A stretch of 6,511 nt of DNA from Candidatus Pacearchaeota archaeon (lineage in GTDB: Archaea > Nanoarchaeota > Nanoarchaeia > Pacearchaeales > GW2011-AR1), in NCBI GenBank assembly GCA_002686195.1, contig NZAS01000002.1, positions 1 to 6,511 on the forward strand, given 5' to 3'. Shown one piece after another: positions 1 through 4,217 of this stretch; within the stretch, counting starts at the first letter, position 1, and each line of letters opens with the position of its first letter. Both the position numbers and the translations under genes were made by a program. A model generated the notes under the pieces. The model searched no databases and was not told the DNA's origin. It saw only the letters and a list, made by a program, of their open reading frames with translations.

Positions 1-193
1 CAGTCGTAGCAGAAGTTGCCAGACCATGAGAACCTACAGAGGTTAAAGAACCGCTAAGTTTACTTGTTGCAATAGCTGCTGAATTATTTACATCCGCATT
101 TACAATTACGCCATCAGAGATGTGCGATGATAGAATCTCATCGTCACCAATCTGTATCGCTTGTTCTGCTGGTTTAAAACCATGATAAGCCAC
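1..193 (-). CDS. Start of a tail fibre-like protein with GTG start, 3' partial
   Basis: Sixty-four codons are visible before the window edge. The protein begins MAYHGFKPAEQAIQIGDDEI, continues LSSHISDGVIVNADVNNSAA and IATSKLSGSLTSVGSH, and runs off the left edge. The 'DGVI-x-NADV-x-x-SAAIA-x-SKL' phrase is a frequent shaft-like segment of phage fibres, and MAY-x-G-x-KP is a typical fibre start. The start is GTG at 193-191, overlapping the upstream TAG as TAGTG. GGAG (205-202) sits eight bases upstream. An ATG in another frame at 183-181 would give only 25 residues before a stop, so it is rejected. The length and tip of this fibre lie outside the window. Confidence 0.8.
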   Translation of the reverse strand, partial: MAYHGFKPAEQAIQIGDDEILSSHISDGVIVNADVNNSAAIATSKLSGSLTSVGSHGLATSATT

Positions 194-205
194 TAGGTTA
201 TCTCC
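191..205 (-). promoter_or_regulatory. Ribosome binding site and GTG start deciding the last fibre gene
   Basis: On the minus strand the bases read GGAG, eight spacer bases ending in TA, then GTG. The spacer and start form TAGTG, so the stop of the 113-residue gene overlaps the GTG by one base. This matches the TAATG junctions elsewhere in the window and explains why an ATG-only search misses this gene. Confidence 0.75.
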
Positions 206-534
206 ATAACTGAAATAAGCAAGTCCACAGAAGATGTAGCACTTGCTTTTGCTTGAATAGCATCTGTTGTTTGCAAGACAAGTTTATTGCCCTGCATAAT
301 TTCTAGAGTACCTCCTGCTGGTATTGGAAGACCTTTACCAAGATAGGTATTAGCATTTGTTTCTGTATCAGAAGTATCTGAGACTACTAACACGTCTGCA
401 GTTACGCTCCCACTAGTTATATTGGCTAACGAAATTCCGAGAACTACTGCTGTTGTGCTTGATGGCACGGTATAGTAAGCCGCCAACGAAGTAGTTAAAC
501 TTGGTTTCGTCTTTAGTTTAAAAGTATTAGCCAT
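193..534 (-). CDS. Small beta-rich virion protein of the fibre locus, 113 aa
   Basis: Key blocks are LAAYYTVPSSTTAVVLGISLANIT (17-40), VTADVLVVSD (44-53), GLPIPAGGTLEIM (68-80), KLVLQTTDAIQAKASAT (84-100) and VDLLISVMEI (103-112). The order 'YTVP-x-x-TTAVV-x-G-x-x-x-AN', 'IPAG', 'KLVL', 'D-x-I-x-A-x-A' and a last strand 'S-V-M-E-I' is a pattern I associate with a small protein next to fibre genes in marine phages. It probably folds as a beta sandwich; function is not known to me. AGGA (545-542) lies seven bases before the ATG and is built into the TTAGGATAG end of the upstream gene. No helix-rich or membrane segment is visible. The stop is shared in part with the GTG start of the next gene. 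Confidence 0.78.
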   Translation of the reverse strand: MANTFKLKTKPSLTTSLAAYYTVPSSTTAVVLGISLANITSGSVTADVLVVSDTSDTETNANTYLGKGLPIPAGGTLEIMQGNKLVLQTTDAIQAKASATSSVDLLISVMEIT

Positions 535-538
535 TATA

Positions 539-784
539 CTATCCTAAAGCAATTGCTAAAGCAGTTGCATCTGCTGTTGCATTTGATTGTGCGGTATCAA
601 CTTTTGTTTGTATTTGGACTGAATCAATTAATTCTCTCACATTATCTCCACTATCCTTGAAGTATACCTTCTTGGATGATGTATGATAATTTATTGCCAA
701 CTCTCCATATTCTAGGTCGCCAGAACCTGGAGCACCAGATGCATCGCCTTTCTTCATAAGGAGAAGTTTATTATTACGAGCCAT
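539..784 (-). CDS. Stand-alone fibre N-terminal domain protein, 81 aa
   Basis: The start MARNNKLLLMKKGD parallels MARNNAIQIRRGVD of the 356-residue fibre. The hairpin module follows at 27-44 (YGELAINYHTSSKKVYFKD), so residues 1-45 look like the same anchoring domain. Residues 55-81 are a short Ala/Thr-rich helix (QIQTKVDTAQSNATADATAL), after which the gene stops with no shaft or tip. It is therefore either a dedicated small adaptor or a fibre gene cut short by recombination. The frame after the stop gives only three codons before another stop, so a simple recent stop mutation within a longer fibre is not supported. GGAAGGAAG gives a strong ribosome binding site. The TAG overlaps the binding site of the next gene. 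Confidence 0.8.
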   Translation of the reverse strand: MARNNKLLLMKKGDASGAPGSGDLEYGELAINYHTSSKKVYFKDSGDNVRELIDSVQIQTKVDTAQSNATADATALAIALG

Positions 785-822
785 ATGTTACTTCCTTCCT
801 AGTATGAGCCACCGTCAACAGT
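770..822 (-). repeat. Junction copy 2: TVDGGSY-stop, GGAAGTAAC, MARNN start
   Basis: This 53-base stretch spans the end of the 356-residue gene and the start of the 81-residue gene. It encodes TVDGGSY, TAG, GGAAGGAAG (799-791) and ATG with MARNN. With the copy at 1855-1914 it brackets the 356-residue gene in direct orientation. The DNA match is imperfect and the gap is seven bases shorter than in copy 1. Confidence 0.75.
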
Positions 823-1869
823 TGCTGCATGAACCGCACTTAGTCTTAAATCAGATAAAGCAAAACCAGTACCACTTTTATTCACTGTAGTGCTAGGAAC
901 AGCCTGATTTCCTTCAAAAAGGATAAATTCAGTCTGGTCTGCATCCCAGGCTAACCCAAGATACAAGTCAGTTCCATTAGTTCTATATTTTCCATAGAAA
1001 CCAATATCTACTGCATTTCCTGTATTCCCACTAGCATAAGCCACTAAAGGGTCTTCAACAGTTACAGTCGCCACATTTGTGGTAACAGTATCACCTGAAA
1101 CTGTAAGGTTTCCAGCGATAGTAACATTATTTGGAAGACCAATAGTAACTCGACCACTTGATTCGGCTACAGTTACTTCATTGTCAGTACCTGAGAATGT
1201 CATACTTCCGCCTAGAGCAGTTGAGGTAGAACTTGCGCTGTTACCATCATTAGCTGCTCCGTAGTCTGCTATTGTTATTGCTGAATTAGAAAGTTTCCCA
1301 TTTGCAATTGAGCCAGCTAACATAGCATTAGTAATACCAAGAGCTTTCACTCTCATTGTATCACTATTCGTTTCAATAGAACTATCGTCAACTTTAACTG
1401 CTAGAGTATTTGAGGATATTTGAAGTCCATCTCCAGCAACGTCATCATTTATCATAGTTCCATGAACTGCGTCAGTTGATATTGTAAGAACACCACTACT
1501 ATTAATAGTAGCATCTCCGCTCATTGCTTTGTTATCCCAAGAATCCGAACCATCATACAACAACATATGTCCAGTACCAAGACTGGCAATAGTTGTATCA
1601 GCTAATTCAGAAAGAGCATCTTGAGTATCTAATTGGGTATCTACATATGCTTTAATACTCTGCTGAGTCGCTAAAGAGGTATCGCTATCACTTGCCATAT
1701 TATTTTCATCAAGAATAGCTGCGCCAATCCACGCCTTTGTATTAGCATTAGTTGCTATGTAGAACTTACTATTATCTGTGCTAAATAGGGGTTCACCTGC
1801 GACCATGCTACCAGTAGGGACAGAGGCATCGACTCCTCGCCTTATTTGTATTGCATTATTCCGTGCCAT
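799..1869 (-). CDS. Tail fibre-like protein with Mtd-type N-terminal domain, 356 aa
   Basis: Residues 1-45 (MARNNAIQIRRG, then AGEPLFSTDNSKFYI) resemble the N-terminal domain of phage fibres and the major tropism determinant, which anchors such proteins to the particle. Residues 54-80 (DENNMASDSDTSLATQQSIK) look helical and match a fibre motif I recall from marine phages. Residues 101-130 hold LLYDGSDSWDNKAMSGDATI. Residues 177-195 hold LGITNAMLAGSIANGKL, a frequent fibre repeat phrase. Residues 246-280 (PNNVTIAGNLTVSGDTVTT, then VEDPLVAYAS) look like a beta-helix or shaft segment. Residues 287-325 (DIGFYGKYRTNGTDLYLGLAW) look like a distal domain. No peptidase or lyase motif is seen. AAGGAAG five bases before ATG supports the start. 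It probably contacts the host surface. Confidence 0.85.
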   Translation of the reverse strand: MARNNAIQIRRGVDASVPTGSMVAGEPLFSTDNSKFYIATNANTKAWIGAAILDENNMASDSDTSLATQQSIKAYVDTQLDTQDALSELADTTIASLGTGHMLLYDGSDSWDNKAMSGDATINSSGVLTISTDAVHGTMINDDVAGDGLQISSNTLAVKVDDSSIETNSDTMRVKALGITNAMLAGSIANGKLSNSAITIADYGAANDGNSASSTSTALGGSMTFSGTDNEVTVAESSGRVTIGLPNNVTIAGNLTVSGDTVTTNVATVTVEDPLVAYASGNTGNAVDIGFYGKYRTNGTDLYLGLAWDADQTEFILFEGNQAVPSTTVNKSGTGFALSDLRLSAVHAATVDGGSY

Positions 1870-1914
1870 AGTTACTTCCTTATTTCATTATTAATAGGAA
1901 CCGCCATCGACAGT
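1855..1914 (-). repeat. Junction copy 1: TVDGGSY-stop, GGAAGTAAC, MARNN start
   Basis: This 60-base stretch spans the end of the 107-residue gene and the start of the 356-residue gene. It encodes TVDGGSY, then TAATAA, then AAGGAAG (1881-1875) before the ATG and MARNN. It matches a second copy at 770-822 in layout and in the 9-base string GGAAGTAAC. In the TVDGGSY part the two copies differ at the third base of six of seven codons while the peptide is identical. Confidence 0.75.
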
Positions 1915-2214
1915 CCCCGATATGCTAGAGACTACCTCATTCCATGAGTCTTCATCTCTAATGTAAAATTTATCATCATCTGTGTCATACCATAATTCCC
2001 CTTCAGATGGAGAGCCAGGAGCAGTATCTGTAACTGATACCTGACCAGTTACTTTCTCCACCGCATCCTGTACATTCTTAATGTTTGGATAAGATGTTAA
2101 ACTTATTGGTATTGCACTCGCTTTAATATTAAAAGAATCAGAGGATTTAGACGCATTTTGCGTTCCTACTGATTTTGCCGAAGCATTACTTGTTACTTTA
2201 GCGGTTATTGCCAT
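1891..2214 (-). CDS. Small tail/fibre-associated protein with GELWYDTDDDKFYI module, 107 aa
   Basis: Residues 1-35 are Ser/Ala/Lys-rich (MAITAKVTSNASAKSVG). Residues 44-57 (NIKNVQDAVEKVTG) look like a short helix. Residues 66-91 carry a module that starts PGSPSEGELWYDTDD and continues KFYIRDEDSW, a common motif of phage tail fibre and collar proteins that probably forms a beta hairpin. The protein ends TVDGGSY, and the 356-residue fibre gene downstream ends with the same seven residues. The ATG overlaps the upstream TAA as TAATG with only a weak purine run before it. The gene ends with two consecutive TAA codons and a 21-base gap to the fibre gene. A linker between the tail and a fibre is plausible but not shown. 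Confidence 0.78.
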   Translation of the reverse strand: MAITAKVTSNASAKSVGTQNASKSSDSFNIKASAIPISLTSYPNIKNVQDAVEKVTGQVSVTDTAPGSPSEGELWYDTDDDKFYIRDEDSWNEVVSSISGTVDGGSY

Positions 2215-2669
2215 TATGCCACCGTCGCAGTAAATGTATCAAATTCTTTAGATGTTGCGCTTGGAGAAACAACTACATCACCTTGCATATGTCTTGTATA
2301 TTGGTCTCCACTTCCTGCACTGGGGTTGTATTCAATCAAATCCCACAAACCCCCAAAATCATCAGTAAAATGTCTAGTCGCAGCTTCAGGTAGTGTTAAT
2401 GTTACTGTACCTGCACTTCTATCAGCCAATAGGTTAAAATGTATTGAACTAACACTTCCGCTTATCCAATCATCGTTTGAAGCGTATGTCCCTTGAGTAC
2501 CCTGGTTTTTCTTCGGACCAGTAAATGAACTCCTATCCTTATCTTTTACGATAACGGCTGAGTATGTCATTGTGTTGCTCATCGTATGTGTATCATCCAT
2601 AGTAACAACCATTTTAAACCCTGCTCCTTGCATGATTTGAACATCTTTATATTGTTCATTAGTTAACAT
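2214..2669 (-). CDS. Putative fibre- or baseplate-associated beta-sandwich protein, 151 aa
   Basis: Blocks in order are QGAGFKMVVTMDDTHT (14-29), YSAVIVKDKD (36-45), ISGSVSSIHFNLLADRSAGTVTLTLPEAAT (69-98), LWDLIEYN (108-115) and YTRHMQGDVVVSPSAT (124-139). This follows a recurring phage pattern: a GxxF strand, an 'A-V-I/R' strand, a 'G-T-x-T-L-T-L-x-x-x-x-T' strand, a 'W/Y-D-L' strand, then 'R-x-x-x-G-x-V-x-V-S-P'. I have seen such proteins next to tail fibre genes; the fold is likely an Ig-like or baseplate-type sandwich, but that is inference. The start directly follows the upstream TAA (TAAATG) and no Shine-Dalgarno string is seen, so coupling is likely. The end overlaps the next start as TAATG. 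Confidence 0.75.
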   Translation of the reverse strand: MLTNEQYKDVQIMQGAGFKMVVTMDDTHTMSNTMTYSAVIVKDKDRSSFTGPKKNQGTQGTYASNDDWISGSVSSIHFNLLADRSAGTVTLTLPEAATRHFTDDFGGLWDLIEYNPSAGSGDQYTRHMQGDVVVSPSATSKEFDTFTATVA

Positions 2670-2906
2670 TTAGTATAAGAATACTACGTCTGTTGAACTA
2701 GACTTTGTTGCACAAATTGGGTATGTATGCCCTTTGATTAACCAAAATGCTACCACCGAATCATTAACAGTTAGATTAACACTTGCAGAAGTTCCCTTCA
2801 TGTGAACTGCTCTACAAGCATCCTGGTCGCTACCAGTTGCTACTACTGCTTTTATATAAGGCGATACGCTTTCCTGTACTGCGTAATCTTGTAGTCCTTT
2901 TGCCAT
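2670..2906 (-). CDS. Spike-base-like small virion protein, 78 aa
   Basis: After a short N-terminal segment the protein reads as a compact beta domain: SPYIKAVVATGSDQDACRAVHMKG (15-38), SVNLTVNDSVVAFWLIKGHTYPI (42-64), then SSSTDVVFLY to the end. The order 'charged segment, D-x-CRAV, G-x-x-x-x-V, strand, G-x-x-x-PI, S-T-D-V-V-x-L-Y' resembles the spike base protein type known from Rhodobacter gene transfer agents and other phages, where the end reads like 'TTA-ivaLy'. This is pattern resemblance only. AGGAG (2917-2913) sits six bases before ATG and begins just after the stop of the 182-residue gene. The stop directly abuts the next start. Two cysteines (31 and 65) are present, which is few and not obviously metal-binding. 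Confidence 0.75.
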   Translation of the reverse strand: MAKGLQDYAVQESVSPYIKAVVATGSDQDACRAVHMKGTSASVNLTVNDSVVAFWLIKGHTYPICATKSSSTDVVFLY

Positions 2907-2919
2907 TTTTATCTCCTAT

Positions 2920-3468
2920 TTAAGTTAATTTGCAATATTCAACAGCTGGAGCTGACCCAGATGTATCAGCTGAACCCACTTTAATTCCAAGTTGAGATTC
3001 TGGAATAACCATACATTCACCAGCTTCTAATTTAGCTATTGCTATATTTGCAGTGCCAGTTCCACTAGCACCTCCATTAGCATTAAATAATGTGTGAGTT
3101 ACTGCAACATACACAACAACTGTTGTAGTATCAGCAGTCCCATCTGCTTTTAAATTATCAGATGTACTTGAGTCATATCTTTTCCCACTATGCTTAATCC
3201 AAATCATATCATCACCAGAAGCCCCGACTGCTTGAGGTGTAGAATGAGCTTCAATATGTTCATGAACACCAGCTGCCCATACGTCTATTGCACTACCATC
3301 CCATTGTTTAGATGAATTACCTCCACCTAAAGCTCTTCCGACTTCAGGGTCTACATAGTCAATATCTGTGTTTGTTGTACTTGTTCCTGCCTCGGCAGAA
3401 TCATATGTAACATCATACTGTGAAGCTTGAATCGGGGTTACGCTTATTGCATAATCTATTCTTGCCAT
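2920..3468 (-). CDS. Beta-rich virion structural protein, 182 aa
   Basis: Low-complexity Ser/Thr/Gly/Ala-rich stretches alternate with likely strands. Recognisable blocks are DDMIWIKHSGKRYD (86-99), VVVYVAVTHTLF (117-128) and IAIAKLEAGECMVIPESQLG (142-161). The pair 'D-x-I-x-IKHSGK' and 'KLEAGE-x-x-x-IP' is a pattern I associate with small capsid- or tail-decorating proteins of marine phages; this is recall, not a database match. There is no signal peptide or catalytic motif. The start is secure: AGGAG (3479-3475) lies six bases before the ATG and overlaps the upstream TAG. It could be a decoration, baseplate or fibre-accessory protein. Position among other small structural genes supports a virion role but not a specific one. 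Confidence 0.75.
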   Translation of the reverse strand: MARIDYAISVTPIQASQYDVTYDSAEAGTSTTNTDIDYVDPEVGRALGGGNSSKQWDGSAIDVWAAGVHEHIEAHSTPQAVGASGDDMIWIKHSGKRYDSSTSDNLKADGTADTTTVVVYVAVTHTLFNANGGASGTGTANIAIAKLEAGECMVIPESQLGIKVGSADTSGSAPAVEYCKLT

Positions 3469-3477
3469 ATTTTACTC

Positions 3478-3939
3478 CTATTTAACTGCAAAGGTGTCTA
3501 TCGGATGTGCGATATAAACCTTATTTTTATTACTTTCATTATCAGCAATTTTACTAAAAAATTCCTTCATATAATACTCTTTTAACTGTATATCACCTTG
3601 CCTTTCAGCTAAAGCTGCCTTTACAAAATCCACTATCGCCAGAGAGAGCATCCTATTAAGATTAACGTGGGTAGTTTCTTTGGGGGATGTTACCTCTGTT
3701 AAACTTGAATAAGATGTCGTCTCTGGGTCTTGTTGTACAAAGGGCTTTACTATTGCTGTATATTCTATTCTTAATCCATTTGTTATAGTTTCATTAGGAT
3801 ATACAAGAGAATCTGAAACTCCCCCTCCTACTCTCCCCTGCGCATCTACTACTCTGCCAGAGTTTCGTGCAATATGATATAGCCTTAATTTTTTACCTTG
3901 ATGATGAAAAGCATATGTTCTATGTGTATCGTAACTCAT
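3478..3939 (-). CDS. Putative neck or tail-completion virion protein, 153 aa
   Basis: The N-terminal part (MSYDTHRTYAFHHQGKKLRLY) looks strand-rich. The middle is a loop region with VYPNETITNGLRIEYTAIVKPF at about 47-68. Residues 92-132 form a strong helical part with LSLAIVDFVKAALAERQGD and QLKEYYMKEFFSKIAD. I recall this AxAE..GD...KEYYM.EF helix pattern from small structural proteins at the same place in uncultured marine phages, but I cannot name a family. The start overlaps the stop of the 92-residue gene as TAATG. The only Shine-Dalgarno-like string is AGGA at a long distance, so termination-reinitiation probably sets expression. The gene ends in TAG whose final bases lie within the ribosome binding site of the next gene. 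Confidence 0.78.
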   Translation of the reverse strand: MSYDTHRTYAFHHQGKKLRLYHIARNSGRVVDAQGRVGGGVSDSLVYPNETITNGLRIEYTAIVKPFVQQDPETTSYSSLTEVTSPKETTHVNLNRMLSLAIVDFVKAALAERQGDIQLKEYYMKEFFSKIADNESNKNKVYIAHPIDTFAVK

Positions 3940-4217
3940 TATGGATTTGTATCCTCAGAAATATTAGGTTCTTGTGCTAATCTTCTTATTTTTTTATACT
4001 TATTATCATCTTCAGTATCTAGAACACTAACACTATATATTGCTACCATATCAACTGGTAAATCATAATCACGAACATTTTTTGTTATGTCTTGTTTATT
4101 AACTTTAGTTTCCATTTCAGTTGAAGATTGGATTTTCATAATAGCGTCTTTTACAAAAGCTGTGACTAATTTTGTATCACGAGCATTAGTTCTCTCCATA
4201 ATTTCTAATATCGTCAT
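3939..4217 (-). CDS. Small neck/adaptor-like virion protein, 92 aa
   Basis: This small acidic-basic protein starts with a predicted helical part (TILEIMERTNARDTKLVTAF, residues 2-21, then KDAIMKIQ). A likely beta part follows: DITKNVRDYDLP at 43-54, then a strand VAIYSVSVLD and KKIRRLAQEP. The pattern of helix, then a DY-LP step, then a strand recalls small head-tail connector or adaptor proteins. I also recall it from proteins that sit next to coiled-coil structural proteins in marine phage contigs. The ATG overlaps the upstream stop as TAATG, and AAGGAG lies 10 bases before it (4233-4228), so the start is well supported. Translation is probably coupled to the large upstream gene. The adaptor role is inference; a tail-completion or chaperone role is equally possible. 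Confidence 0.8.
   Translation of the reverse strand: MTILEIMERTNARDTKLVTAFVKDAIMKIQSSTEMETKVNKQDITKNVRDYDLPVDMVAIYSVSVLDTEDDNKYKKIRRLAQEPNISEDTNP

Noticed and set aside
1..183. ATG at 183-181 as the start of the last gene
   Set aside because: That frame stops after 25 codons, whereas the GTG frame is open to the edge, has GGAG upstream and encodes known fibre phrases.
1079..1264. Plus-strand frame of 61 codons inside the 356-residue fibre gene
   Set aside because: The opposite strand encodes recognisable fibre motifs over the same bases; this is a shadow frame.
799..1869. Diversity-generating retroelement suggested by the Mtd-like N-terminal domain
   Set aside because: No reverse transcriptase, no C-type lectin-like tip and no template/variable repeat pair were seen here. 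The resemblance covers only the N-terminal anchoring domain. A template could lie outside the window.
1878..1890. Tiny ATG-AAA-TAA reading frame just before the 356-residue gene
   Set aside because: Three codons in a 21-base gap are expected by chance in A+T-rich DNA, and the ribosome binding site belongs to the fibre gene.
2208..2393. Plus-strand frame of 61 codons, Cys- and Ser-rich
   Set aside because: It lies opposite the conserved end of the 151-residue gene (WDLIEY, RHMQGDVVVSPSAT) and has no supporting context.
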